From CAZLMW01 sp964560875 (GTDB taxonomy: Bacteria; Myxococcota_A; UBA9042), in assembly GCA_964560875.1 (NCBI GenBank), contig CAZLMW010000029.1:10282-74281 (forward strand): 64,000 nt of DNA. The letters run 5' to 3'. Of this stretch, positions 54,910 through 62,729 are shown one piece after another (within the stretch, counting starts at the first letter, position 1; every line of letters starts with the position of its first letter). The notes below the pieces were generated by a model that worked only from the letters and a program-made list of their open reading frames with translations, was not told where the DNA came from and did no database searches. The position numbers and the translations under genes were made by a program.

Positions 54910-56051
54910 GACGGCTCTTCGGAAGCTGGGGGCACGCGGACACCTGCGGCATCGAACAGCTGCAGGTGCGCGGCATCGATCTTGAGATGGATGGTGTCGC
55001 CGCCCGTGATGGCGGTCCCGGCCGCGACGCGGAGCACGGCGGGGTTGCCGAGTCGCTCGTTGGTGGATTCGTCGCGCGGAGCGTGATCTTCGCCGACAAC
55101 ACCATAAACAAAGGTCTCGGCGCCGAGCGGCTCCACCACGTCGACATCGATGGCGAAGTCGGCTTCAGCGGCGGGCACGGGTGTCACGTGTTGCGGTCGC
55201 ACGCCGATCGTGAAGTCGGATTCGCAGCGCGCCTGGGCCGCAGCGGCGAGCGCCGAGGGCACGATGACAGCCACGCCGTTGCCGCGCGCAACAACTACCT
55301 CGCCGTCGGGCTGCAGCGTCACCGGCCAGAGGTTCATGGCGGGCGATCCGATAAACGTGGCGACGAAGGTGTTGGCGGGCCGTTGGTAGACGTCGTTCGG
55401 GCTCGCGAATTGCTGCAAGACACCAAGTTTCATCACAGCAATGCGATCGGCCAGGGTCATCGCTTCGACCTGGTCGTGGGTGACGTAGACAATGGTCGCC
55501 CCCAGACGCTTGTGAAGCCTCGCCACCTCCAGCCGCATCTGGACTCGCAGCTTGGCGTCGAGGTTGCTGAGCGGTTCGTCGAACAGGAAGACCGAGGGCT
55601 CACGAACCACGGCACGCCCCATCGCGACGCGCTGCCGTTGGCCACCACTGAGGGCTTTAGGGCGTCGCTGAAGCAGGTCGGATAACCCGAGAAGTCGGGC
55701 GGCGTCGGCGACGAGTTTCTCGATCTCGGCGGCCGGGTATTTGCGGATACGCAGGCCGAACGCCATGTTCTCGAACACCGTCATATGCGGGTACAGCGCG
55801 TACGACTGGAAGACCATCGCGATGTCGCGGTCGCGCGGGCTCAGGTCATTGCAGAGCCGTTCGCCGATCCGCAGCTCGCCGCCGGAGATGTCTTCGAGGC
55901 CGGCGATCATCCGCAGTGTCGTGCTCTTTCCGCAGCCAGACGGACCGACGAGCACCGCGAATTCTCCGTCACCGATCGACAGGTCGAGGTCGCGGACAAC
56001 ATGGTTGTCGCCGAAGTGTTTCTGGACACCCTGCAACGTGACGCTGGCCAT
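54906..56051 (-). CDS. malK: sugar ABC transporter ATPase, MalK/UgpC/MsmX type
   Basis: 381 residues. Walker A G-P-S-G-C-G-K-S-T, signature L-S-G-G-Q-R-Q-R-V-A-M-G-R, Walker B F-L-F-D-E-P-L-S-N-L-D and H-loop T-H-D-Q-V-E are intact. The C-terminal MalK OB-like regulatory domain of 140 residues is present, with R-P-Q-H-V-T-P. GGAG sits before the ATG at 56051; a TTG 15 bases upstream is less likely. It is first in the malK-malE-malF-malG operon, which is unusual in that the ATPase leads. No amylase or regulator is next to it. Confidence 0.92.
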   Translation of the reverse strand: MASVTLQGVQKHFGDNHVVRDLDLSIGDGEFAVLVGPSGCGKSTTLRMIAGLEDISGGELRIGERLCNDLSPRDRDIAMVFQSYALYPHMTVFENMAFGLRIRKYPAAEIEKLVADAARLLGLSDLLQRRPKALSGGQRQRVAMGRAVVREPSVFLFDEPLSNLDAKLRVQMRLEVARLHKRLGATIVYVTHDQVEAMTLADRIAVMKLGVLQQFASPNDVYQRPANTFVATFIGSPAMNLWPVTLQPDGEVVVARGNGVAVIVPSALAAAAQARCESDFTIGVRPQHVTPVPAAEADFAIDVDVVEPLGAETFVYGVVGEDHAPRDESTNERLGNPAVLRVAAGTAITGGDTIHLKIDAAHLQLFDAAGVRVPPASEEPS

Positions 56052-56168
56052 GGGGCTCCGGGTCAAGGGGCGCGGAACCTAGAGCAATTTTGACGCCGCC
56101 ACAACCGGCGTGTCCCATTGTTGAGAAATATTCAACACGGGCGCGGCGTCAGGCTGTCTCGGGGACCG

Positions 56169-56209
56169 AAAAACACACGACCCCGCGACCTTGTGACGGG
56201 CGCGGGGTC
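56169..56209 (-). terminator. intrinsic terminator of the rhodanese gene
   Basis: On the - strand, GACCCCGCG and CGCGGGGTC arms (56201-56209 and 56179-56187 on the + strand) form a perfect 9-base stem with a 13-base loop. The transcript continues with GTGTG and five T. It lies 23 bases after the rhodanese stop. Confidence 0.7.
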
Positions 56210-56231
56210 GGCAAACGTCGTAGACGCGGCG

Positions 56232-56774
56232 CTACATCTCGGTCTTGAAGCCCTTGGACTCCCAGCCCTTGATGCCATCGCCCATGACCCAAACGTTGGT
56301 GTAGCCGAGGCCCGCAGCGATGTTGGCGGCTTTGTGCGACGCCATGCACTTGCTGCTGCCGCAGTAGAACACGAGCATAGCGTTCTTGTCCTTGGGCAGC
56401 GTCTGCTCGCTGAGGTTCTCGCGCAGGATGTGCTTGGCACCGGGGACGCGGCCCTTGGCCCAGCGGGCGTCGCCGTTGACGTCGACGACGTGCACCTGCG
56501 GGGCGGCCTGGAGCTTATCCTTGAGTTCTTCGGCGGTCATCATCTTGAACTTGCGGTCGCCGTGGCCGGCCTTGGCCGAGTCGCAGCCAGCGCACTTGTC
56601 GCTGCCGCATTTGGCGCACGGGGCCTTTGCGGCGGTTGCGGGGCCGCCCGCTTTCGTTGTCTCGGCCCTGGCGGCGGTGTTGGTGTCGGTTTTGGCCTGG
56701 GCGCCACCGCAACCGGCGATCCACATCGCAGTGCAGAGCAGAGCAGCCATCGAAGTCATACGTTGGTTAGTCAT
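56232..56774 (-). CDS. rhodanese-domain lipoprotein
   Basis: 180 residues. Lipobox I-A-G-C near residue 22 anchors it. A linker with C-A-K-C-G-S-D-K-C-A-G-C (four Cys) precedes the rhodanese domain at about 78-178, whose active-site loop reads F-Y-C-G-S-S-K-C-M-A-S with the catalytic Cys. It may carry persulfide sulfur at the outer membrane or in the periplasm. The extra Cys in the linker could bind metal or exchange sulfur with the domain. A clear terminator follows. Confidence 0.87.
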   Translation of the reverse strand: MTNQRMTSMAALLCTAMWIAGCGGAQAKTDTNTAARAETTKAGGPATAAKAPCAKCGSDKCAGCDSAKAGHGDRKFKMMTAEELKDKLQAAPQVHVVDVNGDARWAKGRVPGAKHILRENLSEQTLPKDKNAMLVFYCGSSKCMASHKAANIAAGLGYTNVWVMGDGIKGWESKGFKTEM

Positions 56775-56988
56775 TTTTTCCTCGTCGAAGTCCAGCCTCC
56801 GCTGGCGGTCTTGGTGTCACTGAAGTTACGTCGTCGCCGTGGACAAATCGTGACAGCGCCCGAGCCCGTGTGCCGCGCGATTGCCCCGCTGTCAACGAAT
56901 CGTTGCACTGCCGGCAGGTTTGGGTTCTCCGCCGCAATACTGTGCCGATGGATTGAAAGCCGGTGTGGGTCGCGCCTACCCTCGGGCC

Positions 56989-58608
56989 ATGCCGCAGTGG
57001 GACTCCAGATTTTGCGTCGTCGGTGCGGCCCTTGTTGTCGCGGTCAGCGTCGTCTCGGTAACACCGGACTGCACGGCGCTGCCCGAAGATGCGCACACCT
57101 CCATCTCGACGCGTGCGCTCAAGGACGCCGACCTCGTCGACTACGTCATGACGCCCACTCCCCGTGAGTTGGTGTCCTTTTTCCGCTGGTTCACCTTTGC
57201 GATGGCGAAGGGCGGTGACGAGGACCTGCAGCAGCGGTTCCAGAAGCTGTATCCCGATCCGGGCGATTTCGACGCGCTCGGCGCGCGGCGGTTCCTTGGC
57301 ATGAGCGTCTCCGGCGGGGCGAACGTGTGGGCTGTCACCCGCGTGCCGGAGGGCAACGCCGAACAGCGACTGAGCGTCATTGCACGCGCATCGACCTTTC
57401 CGACCGCAGACAAGCGCTACCGTGACCAGGTCCACCACACCGATACCGGTCACGTTCAGTTCTTCGGCGGTGAACCGGAACCGTACGACCCGGCCACCCT
57501 GCGCTTCGGCCCCCTGCTCGAGTCGGGCAGTGACCTCTGGGCTCAGGACACTCTGGCCCTGGCCGCGCCTGATGCGGTGACCGAGCTCGCCGATCCCGAT
57601 CCGAGTTGGCGCGAACCGTTCATCGACTCCGCACCGATCAATTTTGCCGCGGCGTTGGCCGAGACGAGCCTCTCCATGGCGATCTTGAGTCGCACCTGGG
57701 GCGACGTAGAAAACCAGATTGTCGGCGAGTACATGGCGTCGATCTGGCTGGGCTGCGCCATGCACTTCGCCCAAAACGCGGCGTCTCCGCTCGCAGCGGT
57801 GGAGACTGGCGGCCCGGCGATGCGATCTCTGGCGCGGCGGGCCTATCGAAAGCGCGCCCTGATGACGCTTGGAGGAATCACCGGCGAGCTCCATTCGGCT
57901 GCTTGGCGCATCCGTCGCGCGCGCCGCAGCCTGCAAATGCTCGGGCGCAGCTGGCTCCGCGGGCAGATCGAAAGCTTCGAGTTGCACGGAAAAGCGCACC
58001 CGCTGATCAAGGCGGCCCTCGAGGCAGCAGGGTCAGACCAGGGAGACACCGCGAAGATCTTGTCGAGTCGCCTTCGTCCGTGGCTGAACACCGCCGCATT
58101 TCGCGAACCACATAAGGACGGCCGCGGGGGCGCAACGGTGCTTGTCGAAGCGCTCGCGGCGATCAGCGCACGCGAGTCGGGATCGATGTACGACGCGCTG
58201 ACCGACATGAGTGCTTCGGACGTCGCGGACGGAACCTGGGAGCTGCTCGAGACCGCTCACGTCAAAGACGAACACTGGCGGGCCCGCGACAGCAGCGCCT
58301 ATGTCGACGCGGAACAACGGCTTGCTGAACACTACGCTCGTGTGATCTCGCGCGCTGCCACGGCAACACGGCTGATGAACGCGCTTTTCCTCAACGGCAG
58401 CTCCGATTCTGCGGCCCGCCGCGTGCAAGCGCTCCGACTGGCCTATCTTGACGCGGCCGACCAGCGTTCCAAGGCCTGGCGAAAGTCGCCGCACGATCCA
58501 TTCGGTCCGATCGAGGATCCGGCGTGGGCCGTGGTGCCCGGTGGCGCCGTCGTGCTCGCGTTCGTTGGCCTGCTCGTCTGGTGGCGCCGAAAACGCGCGC
58601 GGAGTTAA
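56989..58608 (+). CDS. exported membrane-anchored protein, possibly Zn-phospholipase C-like fold
   Basis: 539 residues from the ATG at 56989. Signal peptide, then L-P-E-D-A-H-T-S-I-S-T-R-A at the mature start. A G-C-A-M-H-F-A-Q-N-A-A-S-P-L region near 260 resembles the H-x-x-Q-D-x-x-x-P-H segment of zinc-dependent phospholipase C/S1-type enzymes, but the Asp and final His are replaced, so activity is doubtful. Most of the rest is helical. The end is a hydrophobic helix followed by W-W-R-R-K-R-A-R-S, a C-terminal anchor. It is followed 3 bases later by the helical-repeat gene, surely co-transcribed. Confidence 0.68.
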   Translation: MPQWDSRFCVVGAALVVAVSVVSVTPDCTALPEDAHTSISTRALKDADLVDYVMTPTPRELVSFFRWFTFAMAKGGDEDLQQRFQKLYPDPGDFDALGARRFLGMSVSGGANVWAVTRVPEGNAEQRLSVIARASTFPTADKRYRDQVHHTDTGHVQFFGGEPEPYDPATLRFGPLLESGSDLWAQDTLALAAPDAVTELADPDPSWREPFIDSAPINFAAALAETSLSMAILSRTWGDVENQIVGEYMASIWLGCAMHFAQNAASPLAAVETGGPAMRSLARRAYRKRALMTLGGITGELHSAAWRIRRARRSLQMLGRSWLRGQIESFELHGKAHPLIKAALEAAGSDQGDTAKILSSRLRPWLNTAAFREPHKDGRGGATVLVEALAAISARESGSMYDALTDMSASDVADGTWELLETAHVKDEHWRARDSSAYVDAEQRLAEHYARVISRAATATRLMNALFLNGSSDSAARRVQALRLAYLDAADQRSKAWRKSPHDPFGPIEDPAWAVVPGGAVVLAFVGLLVWWRRKRARS

Positions 58609-58611
58609 GCA

Positions 58612-59856
58612 ATGTCCAACCCCAGCTGGCACGATGTGCTCGAACGCATCGTGTCCAAACCGGCGCCGATTCCAGCGGAAGCCCAAGAGCTTCGCATCGC
58701 GCTTTTGACGGCCGGCTCTCTTGCCCCCGCGGACCTCGATAACGCCCTCGCGCGGGCCTGGCGAGCCGCTGACCCGCTCGTCCGTCGCGAGAGCTTGCGC
58801 GACGCGTGCGAAGGGCTCGAACTCGGTGTCGGATTCATCGAAGCACTCATCGGCTCGATCACAGATGACAAACACACCTCGGCCAACGCGGCGATCACGG
58901 TGCTCAACGACGCCGCGAACCTCGACCTGACCGACCATCATTGGCGCCGCATCGCGGCCGTCGCGCGCCGCCAACGCGATGACCTGCTGCCCGATATCGA
59001 AGCCGCCCAACTCGTCGCCGCTCACCGGCCACGAGGGTCCTTTGCGACCATCGCGCTCTCTGCGTTTCGCCACGGACCCGAAGACGCCGAAGACCGTGGC
59101 ATGAGCATCGCCGCGCTCGGGTATTTCGACGACCCGCGCGTGGCCGGATGGCTGGCCCCTGTCGCTTCCTCGGGCGTGCTCGGTCTTGAGGTGCTGCACG
59201 CGGCCTCTGAATGGTTTGCGCGCAATCGCAAGTCAGCCTCGGACGCCGAGCGCACAGCTTGGATGGATATCGTCGAAGCCGCCGCCGGCGCCGGTCCTCG
59301 GTCGGCGATCGCTATCCTCGACGCATGGCAGCGTTGGGGCGCGCTCGAGATCGCGTCGGCTATGCGCGGTCCCGGTGCGCTGCCCTTGGTCGTCGGTGCG
59401 TGGCAGGCCGGAGCCCATGACGCGGAGCACTGGTTCATGCCCGGCGTCGAACAGCGGCTCACCGAGCTCTGCAGCAACCAACGCGCGGCCGCGGCGGGGC
59501 CCGAAGCTGTTGTGCAATGGTTTCTCGAAAACGGTGCAACGCCCACACCGATGGCCGCGATCCCGCCGATCCGTGAGCGCCTCGACGCGCGTTGTCCCCG
59601 AATTTCGCGACGCGCGGCCGTCCTCCTGGAGCAGGCCGGCGGCCACGCGGAGGCCCTCAAAGCCGCCCAATCCGCCCGAGCTGCGGTAGAAAAAGCACTC
59701 GTCGCGCGCAAACAGCTGATGGGCTCTCTGCTGGTCGGGTTCGACGTCGAAGCTGCCGACCTGGGCGACGAGTGGCGACCTGTCGCTGACGCTATGAGCG
59801 AAGAAGAGCGGAGCGAGCTCCAGCGGGTCGAAGACGCGTGGTTGGCCGACATCTGA
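58612..59856 (+). CDS. cytoplasmic helical-repeat protein
   Basis: 414 residues, almost entirely helical and Ala/Arg/Glu-rich, with loosely repeating 35-40-residue units reminiscent of HEAT repeats (A-A-L-G-Y-F-D-D-P-R-V-A-G-W-L). There is no signal peptide or catalytic motif. It is co-transcribed with the upstream exported protein. A scaffold or adaptor role is a guess. Confidence 0.75.
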   Translation: MSNPSWHDVLERIVSKPAPIPAEAQELRIALLTAGSLAPADLDNALARAWRAADPLVRRESLRDACEGLELGVGFIEALIGSITDDKHTSANAAITVLNDAANLDLTDHHWRRIAAVARRQRDDLLPDIEAAQLVAAHRPRGSFATIALSAFRHGPEDAEDRGMSIAALGYFDDPRVAGWLAPVASSGVLGLEVLHAASEWFARNRKSASDAERTAWMDIVEAAAGAGPRSAIAILDAWQRWGALEIASAMRGPGALPLVVGAWQAGAHDAEHWFMPGVEQRLTELCSNQRAAAAGPEAVVQWFLENGATPTPMAAIPPIRERLDARCPRISRRAAVLLEQAGGHAEALKAAQSARAAVEKALVARKQLMGSLLVGFDVEAADLGDEWRPVADAMSEEERSELQRVEDAWLADI

Positions 59857-60034
59857 ATCGAGTCGTCTTGCTCAAGTTGCCCTGATTTCAGCGTTTTTTC
59901 ACTCCAAGCAGGAGCCGCGTTGGCGGCGCCAGTTGTCTTGGTCGCGGGAATGAATATGTTGAAATTCTGGCGCCTTGCCGCGCACGGGCGAAGATCTCCT
60001 CGGGCGGCCGGCGGACCGGTCGCGTGGAGGTGCC

Positions 60035-62008
60035 ATGCAATCGGCGGGACTATCGGTAGCGGTCGCTGCCCTTTCGTTGGCGCTTCTGGTCGCCTGTCAG
60101 CCATCCGTCGCGGCGGAGCAGTCGCCGGTTCGTGCGACCGCCATCCCGGCCGTGGTTCCGCCTTTGCCAGCCAAACACCTGCACGCCCCGCAGAAGGTCG
60201 CGACCGCGGCAACGATCCCTCCATCATCCGTTGCTGCCAACGGTGAGACGGCGCCAACAGCGACCGTCCTCGCCGGCGACCTCGGATTGCGTGCCACCGC
60301 TGTGCGGGAAGCCCTCGCCGGCAAAAAGGCCGCCGCGCCGCCGGAAGACAGCCACCGTGCCGCCCTGATCGCGGTTCTCGAGGCGCACGGCGTCGTCGCC
60401 AAGGGTTCAACCGACACCGTAGATGTGCCCGCCTGTGCCGTGTCGATGGCCCCGGCCGCACGCCTCGGTTGCGCGATCGACCGGTTGGTCTGGTTTCAGC
60501 ACGTCATGATCGACGGAGCAGCGCTCGGAGCGCGGTCACAGCCCTTGCCGCCCCATCGCAAGCGCCTCACCCGCAAGGAAAAGACCGCCGCCGCTGCCGA
60601 CGCCCAACGACGCAGGGACCGAGCTGTCCGCCACGTTGTCGCGGCGTTCGATCAAGGTCGCATTTCGCATCACGTCGACGCGTGGCTGAACGACGCGGGC
60701 CCGGGCAAGTGGCCCGTCTATCGGGCGCTCAAGCGAGGACTTCAGCGCTACGAACGACTCGCCGCAGCTGGCGTCCCCAAGCTCGCCGACGGTTTTCCTG
60801 TCGCCGCCAAGTGGGCCCATCGCCGCCGCACCGAGCGTCGCGACTGGCTCCGCGCCATGACCGACGCACATCGACAAGCGCTCCGGCTCCGTCTCTGTGC
60901 CGAAGGCTACTGCGCGCCCGCCACGCCGCCGGTCGCTGCGACCGTACCGAGGCCAGGCGCCGATAATGTCGCCAACGTCGGGTCAGCGAAGAAGAAGCGT
61001 CGCAAGCGGTCGCGCACCAAGCCGCCCGCTCGTCCTCTGGATGCGGAGCTCCGCAAGCAACTGGCCACGTGGCAAGCCAACCGAGGCCTGCGCCCCAGCG
61101 GCGTTGTGAACAAGCCAACGCGCATGGCGTTGGACGTACCCATGACGTCCCGCGTCGCCCAAATCCGGCTGGCGATGCAGCGCATCCGGGACACCGAGAT
61201 CGCCGCCACCGAGGACTTCCTGGTCGCCAATATCCCGGCCTTTCGGCTGGACATATTCCGGCAGCGCAAGCTCTCAAGCTCCCACCTCACGCAGGTCGGA
61301 AAAGGCATCAAGAAGGTTCGACGCACGGTTCGCGGCCGAAAACGATGGCTGTGGGTGCCCGGCATGAGGACGCCGCAGGTTTCGTCAACGCTCCGCTATC
61401 TCGTCGTTGACCCCGAGTGGGTCGTGCCGTCGTCGATCCGGCGCGAATACCGCTTCAAGATCGCGGCGGACCCGGATTGGCCAGCCAAGAACGGCTTCGA
61501 GATGCGCCCGGCGTCCAACGGCGGCAACTACATGGTGATGAAGTCGGGCGAAAAGAACCTGCTCGGCCGCGTGAAGTTTCTCTTTCCCAACACCCACCTG
61601 GTGTATTTGCACGACACGCCCAAGCAGCGTGGCTTCAAGTACCCGGTGCGCCTTCGCAGCCACGGATGCGTGAGGGTCGAGCGGGCCGGCGAGCTTGCAC
61701 GCACTCTGCTGACCGCCGATCGCGGCAAGCGGTGGAGCGAGAAGAAGTGGGAGAAGTACCTCGAGGACAACGACGACAAGTGGCTGCGCCTGAAGAAGCC
61801 GCTCGCCGTCCACCTCGTGTACTGGACCGCCGATGCCACCGACGACGGACGCGTGCGCTTCTACCGCGATGTCTACAAGTACGACGCGCGTGACCAACGC
61901 AAGACCATCGACGTTGCGCGCGCAGGTCTTGACGGCCTGCACGGCGCTGCCAAATCGATGCCAGCTGGCCCCGCCAACCCGGCAAGTCCGCGACCGACCA
62001 ACAAATAG
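60035..62008 (+). CDS. L,D-transpeptidase (YcbB/LdtD-like) lipoprotein
   Basis: 657 residues from an ATG preceded by GTGGAGG. The signal ends in L-V-A-C. Residues 30-330 are a helical, basic region without clear family. A short peptidoglycan-binding-like helix set (L-A-T-W-Q-A-N-R-G-L-R-P-S-G-V-V-N) leads into the YkuD catalytic domain: Y-L-H-D-T-P, R-S-H-G-C-V-R-V with the catalytic Cys and His. YcbB-type enzymes form 3-3 crosslinks or attach proteins to peptidoglycan. The extra basic N-terminal region is unusual. Confidence 0.9.
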   Translation: MQSAGLSVAVAALSLALLVACQPSVAAEQSPVRATAIPAVVPPLPAKHLHAPQKVATAATIPPSSVAANGETAPTATVLAGDLGLRATAVREALAGKKAAAPPEDSHRAALIAVLEAHGVVAKGSTDTVDVPACAVSMAPAARLGCAIDRLVWFQHVMIDGAALGARSQPLPPHRKRLTRKEKTAAAADAQRRRDRAVRHVVAAFDQGRISHHVDAWLNDAGPGKWPVYRALKRGLQRYERLAAAGVPKLADGFPVAAKWAHRRRTERRDWLRAMTDAHRQALRLRLCAEGYCAPATPPVAATVPRPGADNVANVGSAKKKRRKRSRTKPPARPLDAELRKQLATWQANRGLRPSGVVNKPTRMALDVPMTSRVAQIRLAMQRIRDTEIAATEDFLVANIPAFRLDIFRQRKLSSSHLTQVGKGIKKVRRTVRGRKRWLWVPGMRTPQVSSTLRYLVVDPEWVVPSSIRREYRFKIAADPDWPAKNGFEMRPASNGGNYMVMKSGEKNLLGRVKFLFPNTHLVYLHDTPKQRGFKYPVRLRSHGCVRVERAGELARTLLTADRGKRWSEKKWEKYLEDNDDKWLRLKKPLAVHLVYWTADATDDGRVRFYRDVYKYDARDQRKTIDVARAGLDGLHGAAKSMPAGPANPASPRPTNK

Positions 62009-62026
62009 CCAGTCGCCGCCCGCGCG

Positions 62027-62557
62027 CTATTGGTCGTTGCCCGTCGTCACGTCGATGGCCCCGCCTGTGTCGTTTTCGCCAGCATCAACTTCCCCGGAAT
62101 CCGTCGCGCCGATGTCCGTGGCGCTCACATCACCGGGCAGATCACCCGCGTCGTCGTGATCGGTTGTCGAGCCGGCGTCGCTGCCGCCCGGCCATGATCC
62201 CGCGTCGCTGGCCGCCCCAGACGACGAGCTGAACCCGCCGTCCAGTGCACCGCCAGAAGCACCGCCGCTCGAGCTCGCGCCGCTTGAGCTTGCACCGCTC
62301 GACCCACCACTGGTCGACGAACCGCCGCTTGATGTCGCGCCCGTGCCGCTACTGCCGCCGGTGGCGGAGCCGCTCGACGATCCGCCGCTGGAGCTGGCGC
62401 CGCCATTGTCGACGTTGGATGCCTTGTCGCTGTCGCCCGGTGTCGGCACCGGGTTGACCACGCATCCACCGAGACCTCCGACAAGGGCAATCGCGGCCAC
62501 GGCCGCGATCATGGCGCTGGCTCGAGGCGCTTTGAGCCGGGGCATTGAATCGAACAT
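62027..62557 (-). CDS. Ser/Gly-rich low-complexity lipoprotein
   Basis: 176 residues from an ATG after GGAG. Lipobox G-L-G-G-C near residue 32. The mature chain is mostly Ser, Gly, Ala and Thr with repeated S-S-S-G-G/A-S-S-G units (about 80 residues), then an acidic Asp/Gly/Ala stretch. It has no folded domain. It is typical of spacer-type or surface lipoproteins of this group. It is divergent from the kinase gene. Confidence 0.75.
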   Translation of the reverse strand: MFDSMPRLKAPRASAMIAAVAAIALVGGLGGCVVNPVPTPGDSDKASNVDNGGASSSGGSSSGSATGGSSGTGATSSGGSSTSGGSSGASSSGASSSGGASGGALDGGFSSSSGAASDAGSWPGGSDAGSTTDHDDAGDLPGDVSATDIGATDSGEVDAGENDTGGAIDVTTGNDQ

Positions 62558-62681
62558 GGGGGGCTCCAGATACATGGAGTGCGCGACAGTCGGATCGCTG
62601 GGTTCGACATCATCGTGCCGGATCCGCGGCCCGAAATGAAAACCCGGGTCCGGTGGCGCACCGTGAACTGCGCTCGCCTCG

Positions 62682-62710
62682 TTGAAGAAAAGGACAGCTG
62701 TGGGAATACT
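62682..62710 (+). promoter_or_regulatory. sigma-70-like promoter of the kinase-NTPase gene
   Basis: TTGAAG at 62682-62687 and AATACT at 62705-62710 with the ideal 17-base spacer. The ATG is 20 bases after the -10 box, with GAGAGGGA between, giving a very short leader. Confidence 0.45.
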
Positions 62711-62729
62711 CCACACCGAGAGGGAAGAA

